Assembly (NCBI GenBank): GCA_024529925.1
Contig: JAFEUB010001040.1
Location: 445,001-509,000 of the forward strand
Length of the DNA: 64,000 bases
Direction of reading: 5' to 3'
DNA from: Ophthalmolycus amberensis
Taxonomy: Eukaryota; Chordata; Actinopteri; Perciformes; Zoarcidae
A program made the translations under genes and the position numbers. The notes below the pieces were generated by a model. That model was given only the letters and a program-made list of their open reading frames with translations. It did no database searches and was not told the DNA's origin. Positions 35,665 to 46,200 of the stretch are shown in pieces; position 1 is the stretch's first letter, and each line of letters opens with the position of its first letter.

Positions 35665-36396
35665 TCAATTATTTCCTCCATCAGGTAGGGGAGACAGAGG
35701 ACGGTTGTAGAGCCGTCGGGGAGTGTGAAGAGGTGTGTGTTTGGTTCCAGCAATGACCAGCTTTTTCATGTTGTCAGTGAACTCCAGGTGGGGGGAGGAT
35801 GGGGAGAGTGTGAGAGAGGTAAACAGTTTTACCCCTGACTTGTTCAGGCAAATTCCATGCGCTGCAAAAAGATGTCTGCGCTCCCAGAAAAGGTAGAAAT
35901 TGTTGATAAAATGTACTGAATGGTCAGCACATGCAGTTGACAGCCATCTGTTCAGTGCAAACAGCCTGCTGAATCCTTCATCTCCTCCTCTGACTGGTGG
36001 AAGAGGGCCACTGATAAACACCTCAGCCTTGACAGAGCTGACTGTGTTTAACAGATCAATAAAGTCTCGCTTCAGAACTTCAGACTGTTGTTTCACAATA
36101 TCACAGCTTCCTGTATGCACGATGATGTTTTTCGCTGTGGGATAGTCAGCCACGATGTCCAGGAATTTGTCTCTCATGTCAGAGACCATATCTTTCGGAA
36201 AGCAGAGTATTTTGGTGTTCTTGCTGCACAGTTTTCTGACATCTTTTACAGCATAGTCACCAACAATCAGAGTCTCAGGCCCAGTCACTAGCTTTGCCTG
36301 CGGCCTTTTCTCACATTTACTCTCAGTTCTTACCCTGCTTTGAGGAGATAGCTGCTTATCCAGGTCATCAGATGGAGATTTAGGATCCTGCGACAA
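35665..36396 (-). CDS. LINE ORF1 with SGNH/esterase-like domain (243 codons)
   Basis: The frame ends 69 bp before ORF2 begins. It contains Leu-Ile-Val-Gly-Asp-Tyr-Ala near residue 43, an Ile-Val-His-Thr-Gly-Ser-Cys-Asp stretch near residue 90 and Ile-Ser-Gly-Pro-Leu-Pro-Pro-Val near 128. These correspond to the blocks of SGNH hydrolase-like ORF1 proteins in L2 and CR1 LINEs. The usual GDS serine position reads Gly-Asp-Tyr, so catalysis is doubtful. In-frame upstream extension is possible. Confidence 0.7.
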   Translation of the reverse strand: MSQDPKSPSDDLDKQLSPQSRVRTESKCEKRPQAKLVTGPETLIVGDYAVKDVRKLCSKNTKILCFPKDMVSDMRDKFLDIVADYPTAKNIIVHTGSCDIVKQQSEVLKRDFIDLLNTVSSVKAEVFISGPLPPVRGGDEGFSRLFALNRWLSTACADHSVHFINNFYLFWERRHLFAAHGICLNKSGVKLFTSLTLSPSSPHLEFTDNMKKLVIAGTKHTPLHTPRRLYNRPLSPLPDGGNN

Positions 36397-36596
36397 TGGA
36401 GCAGTAAGGGAATTCCCGTCCTTACGGCTAGCACAAAGTCGACTTGGGTGGAGAGGAGAAATGTGCTTCTCTGAAGAGTCGGTCTCTTCACTTCTGCAGG
36501 AAAATGGTTCGCTTCCTCGTCCAGGATGCGAACCAAAACAAAACGAACAGTCCAGTAGATATGTCCAGCGACTCTAAAACTGTTAAACCTAGGCTT

Positions 36597-36790
36597 TATT
36601 TTTAAGGACAGCAACGTTGCGTGTGTGCTTTCGCGTACCGACGCTGGGTCGGGGGGAATAGCGATGCGTTCAGGGGGGCTCAGGGTTTTTATAGTTTTGG
36701 GGGTATCCGGTTGTAAAACCGGAAGTCCCGCCTCGGCATCCCTGGGCTCGTCCAATGAGAGCAGTGTTGCATTTGGGGGATGAATTCACA
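36597..36790 (-). promoter_or_regulatory. TATA-containing promoter-like segment upstream of the LINE
   Basis: On the minus strand, ACTTCCGGTTTTACAACCGG is followed by CTATAAAAACCC (TATA at 36693-36688) and, about 95 bases later, AATAAAG. This resembles an LTR U3-R more than a LINE 5' UTR, so it may be a separate LTR fragment abutting the LINE. Confidence 0.35.
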
Positions 36791-37142
36791 CCTTAATGTG
36801 AACTTCTTCCAGTCAGGGTTTTGGTCCTTATCAAACTCAAATCAGGATGAACCCTGGGTCACATTGGGCGTTAATGGTAAACTTATTCCTCATTGGAAAA
36901 TAAATCAACCTGACAATCTCTTTCTGTTTGGTAACAAAACTTGTCTTTTTATTTGCATTTCCACAAACTATAACTTTCCTTCTTAGGTTTTACAAAAAAA
37001 TGTACAAACATTTGTACAAAATTTTTTACAAAAGGTTTTTTTACAAAAGGTTTTACAGTTTTTTCAGATTTGTTTTACAACACAAAAAGTTGCAAACTGA
37101 TTAAAAATAAATAAGACTACCTCATATTTGTGGCATTTTAGC

Positions 37143-39471
37143 CTAGGCCAAATGGAAATCTTTGAAATAATTTCTTTCCTCAGTGAAACAAAGACGCACA
37201 TCTCATTTCTCACAGAGGGTGGTGGTTGCATTGATTTTGCAGAATTTGCAACGCCCACGCTTGTCACATTTCACAGGCCAGTGTGCAACCTGGTCCACGC
37301 GAACATCATTTGGAATTCCACCACGACCTCTCTTGGGAGGTGGTGGTGGCGATGTGGTGTTGACTGATGGGCGGCCCCTTCGTGAATGGATGAGAATAAG
37401 GCTAGTTGCGACCTCTGCCTGGAAGCTCCTTTGTTTTAGTGGCTTTTGGACACCAAGTAGTGTGCAGTCACGGCGGTAGATCAGCCATGCGTTAACAAGG
37501 CCTATCATTATGGTTTGTCAGAACAGGTAGAGGTACCACCTCCGTGACCTCATGTGGTACTTGTACCTTGCGATGCATGCATCTTGGAGGCAGGGTAGGA
37601 AATTCACATATTTTTTTGGGGGCAATTTTTGCCCCCACTGACTGAAATCCAGGGGCATTTTCAAAACATTGGGGGCATTTTTTGAAACTTGTGAAATAAC
37701 ATTTAACCTTTGTTCAAAATAATACATGTACTTATTTAGGCTTACAATATATGAGCAATTGTCATCAAATGGCAATAATAAGACTATTAGGCAGTCGTCT
37801 ACAGATTCAAAGTGTTTTCTTAGATTTATTTAACAAAAAACAAACAAATCAGACAATCACATTCAATTTTATTATTATTTCTTTGTGGTTATTTATTGTT
37901 ATTGTTAAATGTTTTAAACAACTATTAACAATTATTAAGTCAACGATGCCTTGATTACATATATATCAGTCATTGTATGGTAATTATTGAGAAAAAATAT
38001 TTTTGTAGCACCTCAAATATTGTGATATTACCCATTTTTGTGCTGAACTTATGCATGAGTCATTGTGTGGAATTTTTGAGAAAAACATTTTTACAGCACC
38101 TTAAAAATTTTAAAAATGTGCCATTTGAAGGTACAAATTCAGTTCAGAGTTTTTACTTAGTAAAATATCTTAATTGACTGTCAGTCAGGTATTATTCATT
38201 TCCAGCAACCCTCAAATCAAAGAATAAAGACACTTTAGGTGTATTTTCCCTTTAACTCATGAGATGCAGGTAGCATGTTTTATACTTAATGTGAATATAA
38301 TTCATTTAATCTAATTTCCATTATGCAACATGTATACTTTGTTGGCATCTTATTCTGAAAACCGGATGTTCATCTTAAGAAACCGGATGTTGTCTCACGT
38401 TAATCTTTCCGTTAACTTTCAAAGTCCTTCGCTCGCTCCCGATCTGCGCCGTTTAAATGAGTTTACCGTGAATGTCAGCATATAGGTGCACTAACATGTA
38501 AGTGTCTGCTGAGTCTCGCAGTCACAGGTCTGATTAAGAAGCGCTCCATTTTTTTCGGGGGCATTTTTTGCCCCTCTCCTACTGATATCAGGGGCAAAAT
38601 GACATTTCTTAGGGGCAGTTTTGCCCTTTGCCCTCGTGTATTTCCGACGCTGCTTGGAGGTCTACCCCCCCATGAATGTGTTGTACTCCTTCACAATGTG
38701 TGGTCTGTTGACTTCCACAAATGCTTTGTTTGATTTGCTCCAGCGTCGAGCTTTGTCTTGAGGTTCAACTGCACAGTAGGAAGAGATCAGATTAACAGAT
38801 CTGTTGTCATACCACCTGACAACGGCCACGGATCCCTCTTTCTCCACCCTGGCATCAACAGATCCTCTGCCTCTCTTGGTAAGACTTTTCTCATCTTCAA
38901 GCTGACAACCAGCCAAGCGATTGCTGCGGAGTGTTCCTGTGAAGTAGATCTGTCGCTGAAGAAGCTCAAGCACCAGTGGTGCTGAAGAAAACAAGTTGTC
39001 TGCAAATACTTTGAAGTTTTGATTTGATGGGAGAGTTTCACACAGCTTGACCACAACGTCACCTCCCATGCCAAGTGAGGTTTTTTTCCCAGTGCCACCT
39101 TCATAGACCTCAAAATCACAGAGGATTCCAGAGGAAGTGCAACGGCCCCACATTTTCAATCCCCAAGGATGGGGCTTGCTCTTGACATACTGCCTTATTG
39201 GGCTGTGTGCCCCTCTGAAAGACACCATTTGCTCATCAATAGAGTTGTGCTCTTCTGGGGTGATCTCAAGGCATTGTTTGCAAAACATATCAAGCCATGG
39301 ACGGATCTCACTTGACTCATCATTCTCCATGTCTTTGTTGCTGGGAGTGTAATCAGGGTCTTCAGGGTCTTCAAGGTCTTCTGAGCCACTTTCACATCCC
39401 TCAAAGTCACTGTCGTCTCCCTGGATGACTGCCAGCGCATCCTGAACGTTATATTGCTTGTTGTTGTACAT
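37143..39471 (-). pseudogene. piggyBac-like transposase, split and decayed
   Basis: The N-terminus starts at 39471 with an acidic region like PGBD proteins. Ile-Asp-Glu-Gln-Met-Val-Ser-Phe-Arg-Gly (first catalytic Asp), Val-Phe-Ala-Asp-Asn-Leu-Phe-Ser (second), and Gly-Gly-Val-Asp-Leu-Gln-Asp (third) are visible. The last motif spans the point where a 1062 bp hAT element is inserted. After it come Arg-Ser-Arg-Arg-Trp-Tyr, a TGA at 37518-37520 where a Trp is usual, a TGA at 37203-37205, and a Cys-rich tail with Cys-Lys-Phe-Cys, ending at the TAG at 37143-37145. The stretch between the acidic N-terminus and the first Asp is much shorter than in full piggyBac proteins, so an internal deletion is likely. 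Confidence 0.85.
37591..38652. mobile_element. Non-autonomous hAT element inside the piggyBac-like gene
   Basis: Perfect 8 bp target duplication CTTGGAGG at 37583-37590 and 38653-38660. Ends are CAGGGTAGGAAATTCAC and the complement of CGTGTATTTCCGACGCTG, imperfect terminal repeats starting CAG. Next to both ends are GGGGGCAATTTTTGCCCC-type short inverted repeats. The interior has no transposase. Bases 38219-38512 recur inverted at 2444-2708. Confidence 0.9.
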
Positions 39472-39694
39472 ACTACAGAAAAAATTAAATGGAATTGAAA
39501 TATGACTCTTTATTTTATTTACCGATAGTTAAAAATAGTTTCCTCATACATTGTATTAATCATTTTATTAATATAACATGATTTTTGGTTTACATTTGTT
39601 TGAATATGTTTTCAATTGAACAACATAAAATATATTAGCTAAATATCATTGAATCAGCCAAATTAACTGAGCAGATCATGATTATTTTTCTTAT

Positions 39695-39767
39695 TGTGAC
39701 ATATATGTCACATCAGCTTTGTCTTTTCATTTTTAGGTTAAATTCCCGATGTGACGTATGTGTCACA
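39695..39767. repeat. Two 18 bp TGTGAC palindromes
   Basis: TGTGACATATATGTCACA (39695-39712) is a perfect palindrome and TGTGACGTATGTGTCACA (39750-39767) nearly so, 37 bp apart. They lie about 225-300 bp upstream of the piggyBac-like start codon and could be subterminal transposase-binding sites of that element. That role is inferred from position only. Confidence 0.5.
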
Positions 39768-40599
39768 ACGATATTTATCTGATTTGTTTTATATCAGTTT
39801 GTTCAAGAAATGTGTTCACAAAAGGTTCAATATAATAAAGGACATGTTATGTAAACATAAAAAAACAGATTTTTCTCATCTTCTAAAAAGAGAAATGTGT
39901 GTGCAGGGACTTTGTGGTTATTGAAACCACTTGTTTCAGCTCTATTCTCTCTATCATTCTCTACCATCATTGTTGGTCAGTGAATTTATGTGTTAGGATT
40001 CTGATCATATTGGGCTAGATTGTTTATGATCTGTGACTTCATTTCAGATGTGAGTGGGGATGTTTGCTAAAAACTTAAGAGTCGATCTTTGTCTCGTAGT
40101 GCCGCTTCACATTACTGCTTTTAATTATCGCCACGGTCTCTGAGCATGTGAGACATCCTGGTTTTAAACTGCCCATGTGAAGAATTAACATATAAGAGTC
40201 TGTCTATTCTTGGTTAAAGACTCTGGTCTCTCTGACCACTTTTCTCTTTTTGGAGAACGTCATGTAAAATATGTAATAACTTCTGACTCACGTAATTCTC
40301 CTGCTCTTCGTTCTCTTTCCTCGTCTCTCCCCTCTATCAAAATTAAATAATTATCAATTATCTATTGATTTTATCGATACAACAGCGTCTGGGGTCCGGA
40401 CCGCTGTCCACCTATTAGATATCCCTGATCTAGGTAAAGGCTGAAGACAAATCCGTTTTTAGTGATGAACTGCAAAATATTTTAATTCATATTTTAACCC
40501 TGGTTGTTTTTCTTTCTTTCTTTTTTTTAGATTCTAAGATAGCTAGAATATCTAAGATAGATATTTAGATAGCTAGGTCGATGATGCATGTCTGAACGT

Positions 40600-41584
40600 A
40601 ACTCTCACGAGATTGTGCGAGATCCAAGATGGCGGCTCCCAGCTGCTAGACTTCTGACAAACAAACAAACTGTTCTCATCGGACTTAAAACCTTTCATTT
40701 CCCCTTCACCCATTATCTACCACTCAAAACTGAACTATAATATCAATTGAACTGGACCATCTGGAAGAATATATTGACGACTGCTTCGACCGAATCTGCA
40801 TCATGGACAAGAACAATACAGGCGACACTCCATACAGCAAAAGATCCCGTCCTGATATAAACTCCAGCACAGGTCCACTTCACCAAAACCACCATGCTGC
40901 TCCGAGGTAAGCAACATACTCATGTCCATTGAAAATAAACTTTCCGGCTTTGACTCCAGACTCTCGCTCATCGAAGTTTTACACCGGGAATTCCAGGCTC
41001 TGCGCCACAGCCTGGAGTTCAGTGAGGACTAAATCGACAAACTCACTCAGGACAACAAGTCACTACATCATTCTGTCAACACGATAACCACCCAGCTCAC
41101 CTCTGTTACCGCCGACAACAAAGCTATGAAAGAAACCATCCTGGATTTACAAGCACGCAGTATGAGAGACAATCTAGTTTTCACCGGCATTACCGAACAA
41201 ACCACAGAAGACCCCAAAAGATCAATCAGAGAATTCATGTCCATACAGCTCAATCTACCCGCAGAGACCGTCAACAACATCACATTCCACCGCGTACACC
41301 GCCTGGGACCAAGGAACAACAATAACCGACCACGGCCAATCATCGCTAAGTTTGAACACTACAAACAAAAAGAACAGTTCAGACAACAAGGCAGGCAGCT
41401 CAAAGGAACGGACTACGGACTCAACGATCAATATCCAAAAGAAATCATGCAACGACGCAGAGTTCTGTTTCCAATCCGTAAACACATGATGAAAGAAGGG
41501 AAGAAAACAATAATATCACTGGACAAACTATACATAGATGGACAATTGTACCGCGATAAGGACGTAACCCCCTGGCTCTTCTAG
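40600..41584 (+). mobile_element. L1-type LINE, 5' end and ORF1 only
   Basis: The 5' region carries CAAGATGGCGGC at 40625-40636, the YY1-type motif found at the start of L1 elements. ORF1 follows, and then no endonuclease/reverse transcriptase frame is present, only CT- and CA-rich sequence. The copy is therefore 3' truncated or deleted, unusual because L1 copies normally lose the 5' end. Confidence 0.7.
40802..41584 (+). pseudogene. L1 ORF1 (coiled coil, RRM, C-terminal domain) with two stops
   Basis: One frame runs from ATG 40802 to TAG 41582-41584 (261 codons). It is interrupted by TAA at 40907-40909 and TAA at 41030-41032. Residues about 40-110 have coiled-coil heptads (Leu-Ser-Gly-Phe-Asp-Ser-Arg-Leu-Ser-Leu-Ile-Glu). 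Arg-Asp-Asn-Leu-Val-Phe-Thr-Gly-Ile begins the RRM. Phe-His-Arg-Val-His-Arg-Leu-Gly and Pro-Ile-Ile-Ala-Lys-Phe lead into the C-terminal nucleic-acid-binding domain. The protein coats L1 RNA as an oligomer. Confidence 0.85.
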
Positions 41585-41930
41585 ACCCACCACACCCTCC
41601 CTCTCTTTCTCTCTCTCCACCCCTACAGCTCCGCATACACACACATCCAGACACAAAACCCCCCTCCGTAGTCTAGGAATGCCCCCCTCTTTTCTCCACA
41701 TTGCACTGTTTCGGTAATATAACTATCAAGTATTAATTATTATACCCAATATGGATTATTATATAGTATTGCACCTATGTCTCACTGTACCAGACAGTAT
41801 ATACCCCGATCTGCGCTACACATTTTCTTGCATTTTGTTTGGTGTATTGTTTTACTTACTTTGATGCTTGTGTTCATGTTACTATATGAGTTTGTTTTTC
41901 CCTGATTCTGTATCTGCAGGTCCTGTTGCT

Positions 41931-41956
41931 CACACACACACACACACACACACACA
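41931..41956. repeat. (CA)n microsatellite
   Basis: Thirteen CA dinucleotides; another CA run of similar length lies at about 42370-42393. Confidence 0.95.
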
Positions 41957-42059
41957 CTCGCCACGTGATTGTTTGTTGCTTTTGGGTTGTATGCTTGTAA
42001 TTGTATAATAGATGTTTGTTGATTTATATTATTATGGACTTTGATCAGTATTGTTACAG

Positions 42060-42350
42060 ATAAATGAACGTATAGTTCAAAGAGCAGCTTTCTGTAATTA
42101 TTGTGTGCATATGTGTTGTAATAATAGCTGAATGTGATAGCCTTTGCTCACTTTCAAATCTTCACTGTTCACTCTGAATGTGGAATAGTACTTGACTTTT
42201 GACATTGTGAGTGAACACCAATTTTGAGACTTTAATCCACAGTTTGGTTATTGGTCTCTGATCCCAGGGTGGTGCACCGTTAATAATCCTATCGATATTA
42301 ATACTTTTATTGACATCAATGATTTAGTTTTCATACTTGCTGAAAACCAA
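42060..42350 (-). repeat. Dispersed repeat, inverted relative of 31493-31760
   Basis: The reverse complement carries AAATCATTGATGTCAATAAA, GCACCACCCTGGGATCAGAG, GTGTTCACTCACAATGTCAA and AAAGCTGCTCTTTGAA, matching the copy at 31.5 kb in order. The family is unidentified. Confidence 0.75.
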
Positions 42351-43852
42351 ACATGCTTCTGCAAGATCCCAACACACACACACACACACACACATACATA
42401 TATTCTATTTTTGGAGATATAACTTTAGTTTGTGTTGAACAAAAAGTATGAATACTAGTTGAAGTAGTATGTCCTTTGTACAAGATGGCAGCACTTGACA
42501 TCTCGCTCTTGTGACTGTGGAGCTGCAGGATTTGGCCAGGGAGTCTAACCATATGTTTGTGCCAGCATGAGGCCTCCGTCCTGGCCACATGAGAGCCGCT
42601 TCATTCACTGCCAAACCAACAGTTCACACTCAGTGAACATGCTCAGCACCCTGAGTCCAGTGATTGATTAAAAAGACAGAGGGTAGCTCAACTTTCCTCA
42701 ATATTGCAGTTAAGGAAAACGTTGGTGACAGTTTCATGTTTTGTGAGCATAATATAATTATTGCAGGAGTGAAAGGTCTAAGTCATGATGTAAGGAAAAT
42801 CATCTTTGCCAATATTTTCTTTACAGCAAAGAAGTGCTTGCAGTGGCTGTCATATTGATAGGAATGTTATCTTAAAATGACACCTTGAAAAAAGCTCATG
42901 TCTGCTTGATGAAAGCACTATGATTTATTTTAATGAGCTGATATCTATGAAGACATAGAATTAAATGTGTCATTGCAGTCCTTGGATGAAAACATCTAAA
43001 AAGTCTGAGCTGTCAAAGTTAGACTACTGCCTCATTTCAAAGATGGAATACAATCCTGAAGATATAAGTCTCAGGTAATGCAAATACACATTTCCATATT
43101 GACTAGTCAAACCTTATGATTTCTGCTCAGTCTCTCCTGTAAATAGCTACTCAATATGCTCCCTTGCATCGCTGGTTATACCCATTTTCATTATAATTTT
43201 CTATTGACAAAGGAAATCAATCACTCTTTGATCTGCTATACACACATAGATAAAAATGAATGCAATAGCAGAGTACTTTGCTTTAGGAAGCAGGACCATA
43301 GACCAGACATTCCATCTGTAATAGGAGGGATCTTTGTTCTGAACGTTCCAAAGCACAGCAACATATTTTACATTCAAACTTGATACATCTTACCTACTTT
43401 ATGTTGCCTCTGGCAGGGGAATACCAGCATTTCAACCAATTAAACATGGTGAATCTTGTGCATCAACTTCTATTGACCAATACCAAACCATCTTGAGTGT
43501 GCTGACCTTTGTTGGAACAGAAGGTTGGAGAGTCCTGCATTGTGGTTTAAGTCCCTCTACATGAGAAACATGGCTTCATCTGGTTATTCACATGAATGTT
43601 AATCTGCTCAAAGTGTGCATCCATTCATTTCAATTTTTTTTTATCTTTCACTAGTTTGTAGTGCCACGAGTCAGTCTCGGTTATAACTTAGGTTATAAGG
43701 TCCTTTGCGAGGATGCTTTTCCACTAGGGGATAATGTTCTGTGGCTTCCAGAGCAGAAAATCTCCTCTGCAAAGATAGTTTTGTGCAGTCTTATCACGTG
43801 CATGCGCCTGGTTTTTATGTCGTTTTGAGACTAATTTCATGCCATACAGAAC
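42351..43852. other. No gene recognised
   Basis: Mostly unique AT-rich sequence after a short CA run. Short frames at 42664-42858 and 43156-43383 show no domain. Confidence 0.5.
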
Positions 43853-44729
43853 TACTGTAATTTCTGGCATATAAGCCGCTACTTTTTTTCACACGCTTTG
43901 AGACTGCGGCTTTTACAATGATGCGGCTAATTTATGGATTTTCATAGGCTAACTAGCTTTGCGCCGCCAAAGTCGGATACGGATGTGTGTTAGAAAACAT
44001 GAGCCCACACCCGTGCTTGCTACTGGATTGGTCATTACCAGCCATGACGTCTCCGTCCCTGATTCGTCACACTCACTATCACGTGACCCGTACCCAGAAA
44101 AAAACAAACAGGCAGGGCGACCAGTAATTCAACATGGATAACTAATTTCAAGCGTTGCTGCTAGCACAACAGCTAGCAGCTGTTGTGCAGTAAAAGTCTG
44201 CATTTCTGTGGAGGAATCAGCTGTTATTGGAGCGATTAGCGAGCGCCGTGACCAGCGGCGTCATCAGCCCTGTTAAGCGGCCAAGCCAGTTAGCCGTAAA
44301 TGCTATTCAGAGCTACGAGTTACAACAACAGTTATTGCCTCGTTGCTTTTAGATTCTAATGAGAAGACACGCTGCTTCGTTTTACTTCTTCCGTTTGGTA
44401 GCCTTGAGAGACCTTAGTCTGTAAGTATGTCTGTATGAAGCATGAAAAGATGTACGAAGATATATTATATTCGCTAATGCTAATCGCGTTTAGCATTTCC
44501 CCATTGGCGGTAATGTTAAAATTAGCTTAGAAGCTAGCGAGTCGGACATGTTATGATGTTCAGAGAAGAAGACAACTTTAGGACTGTTAAAAGCATCTTG
44601 TCGTTCAACGGGGACACCTGCGGCTTATAGACAAGTGCGGCTTATTTATGGACAATTTATTTTTGTCTTTTAGAAATTAGCAGGTGCGGCCTATATATAG
44701 GTGCGCTCTATAGTCCGGAAATTACGGTA
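43853..44729. mobile_element. DNA transposon with terminal inverted repeats, non-autonomous
   Basis: The ends are TACTGTAATTTCTGG and CCGGAAATTACGGTA, inverted copies with two mismatches. Further inward, CATATAAGCCGC...GCGGCTAATTTATGG on the left matches GCGGCTTATTTATGG and GGCCTATATATAGG on the right. The outermost TA may be a target dinucleotide. The superfamily cannot be fixed from the ends alone. There is no transposase frame. Confidence 0.75.
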
Positions 44730-45070
44730 CTTGTTTTTGGGTTGGAAAAGACATCATGGTGTGCCTTAAAATAAAGCTTGTAACATAATCTATGAACGTA
44801 AGGTCATGTGACGTAGCATCACGGGACATTGCGTCTTCAGTAAAAATCATTCATCTTTTGGTTTCACATGGGACACGAACGTCAGTCTCATAAGTGAAAG
44901 AAAAAGAAAGCAAGAGAAAAAGCTCAAGAGTGGTTTTCTTACACCCAAAACCATTCAATAGTTAACAAAGATCTGAATTAAGTAATTCAAGACAACTAAT
45001 TTCTAAATTGAGATTTTAAAAAAGGAGTTTTGGAATGATGCTTACTTGGGGTTTGCTTTGTAACCAAAAC

Positions 45071-45330
45071 ATGATAAGATAAGATAAGATAATCCTTTAT
45101 TAGTCCCTCAGTGGGGAAATTACAGGATTACAGCAGCATTGCTCACAAGTAATAAATGAAAGATAAAAATCAAGTAATATAATAAACTAAACAGTAGAAC
45201 AGTAATAAAATAAGACAGTAAGAAGAGTATTAGATATACTAAATAAAAATATGCCAGTATATACAGAATATACAGAATATACAGGCGGATCAGGTAAATA
45301 CTTAAACGTATTGGATATTGCACGGATTAG
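45071..45330 (-). mobile_element. Retroposon 3' end with (TTATC)n tail
   Basis: On the minus strand the segment ends with GACTAATAAAGGATTATC and a run of TTATC units (45071-45091 on plus). The plus form AATCCTTTATTAGTCCCTCA + GTGGGGAAATTACAGGATTA is a sequence seen many times in fish genomes. It is interpreted as a 5'-truncated LINE or SINE; the family is not assigned. Confidence 0.55.
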
Positions 45331-46200
45331 ATGAGATATTGCACCAGGTGAATGAATTAAAGTGATGTTATATAATGATGTTATATAAGTAGAGATAAAT
45401 AATAGTAGATAATAGAAAATGAGTTATGAGTTCAAGGAATTAGTAACTATTCCTTGAACATAGCCACATGCCCATAACAGGGTTGACATGTAAAACTAAA
45501 TAAAGTGGATAATAATACAGGCTGGTTTCAGAGATGGCCCTATAGATACATGTGTCTCTTAGTCACTGTTGTTGCAGGAATAAGGCAACTCTAAATGCTT
45601 TCTATTCAGTATTCAGACTAGGAAATGCTGGAATGACCCAAGGACGTGCAGATTGCCTGTTTTTCCTCGTTTTAAGACCTGAATTCAATATGCAATCAGG
45701 GGAAGGCTTGGGGAATCACAACCGTGTGTGCTGTTCCCTCCAAAATTTTTCAATATGTAGTGCTGTTGACAGCAGTTATTTATTCAGGTATTAGAGAGGC
45801 CCAGAGAGACTGTGATTGATTACAAAGGGCTAATGCAAAAACTCACTATTACTGTTGTGCAGCACTGTAATGATTGATAACTGAATAATGCAGCTGAATA
45901 ATGAGTCCCCTTTTTGAATAGCATTGGCAGGTGAGTATGCCCAGATCAATAAATGATGGAGGTATCCAATCGATGAGAAAGAGATGTTTGAGTGCATCAG
46001 CAAATAGTCTGTGAGGAGGGCATAGATGAGGACTAATTAACCAGACATCCTAATGCTGCGTTCACACTAAACGCGAAGCAAATTTTTGCATCGCATCACT
46101 CGCGGGATAATTTGTGTTTATTTGCATCATTCGCTTCATTCTTGCTAGCCGCGCCAGAGAGAAGGAGTGGCTTATCTTCATGGAAAGTTATCAACTAAGC

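Larger units (their letters stand above)
32434..36790 (-). mobile_element. Near full-length LINE of the L2/CR1 type
   Basis: On the minus strand the order is 5' region, ORF1 with an esterase-like domain, ORF2 with endonuclease and reverse transcriptase, then a 3' UTR. The 3' end at about 32630-32434 reads, on the minus strand, GAAGCACTTTGAATTACCTT and GTGCTATACAAATAAACTTG, a tail common in fish LINEs. ORF2 is broken by a frameshift and a stop, so the copy is inactive. The 5' boundary is uncertain. Confidence 0.8.

Noticed and set aside
36330..36755. 141-codon minus frame upstream of LINE ORF1
   Set aside because: It crosses the TATA-containing promoter-like segment and overlaps ORF1 in another frame; no domain is visible.
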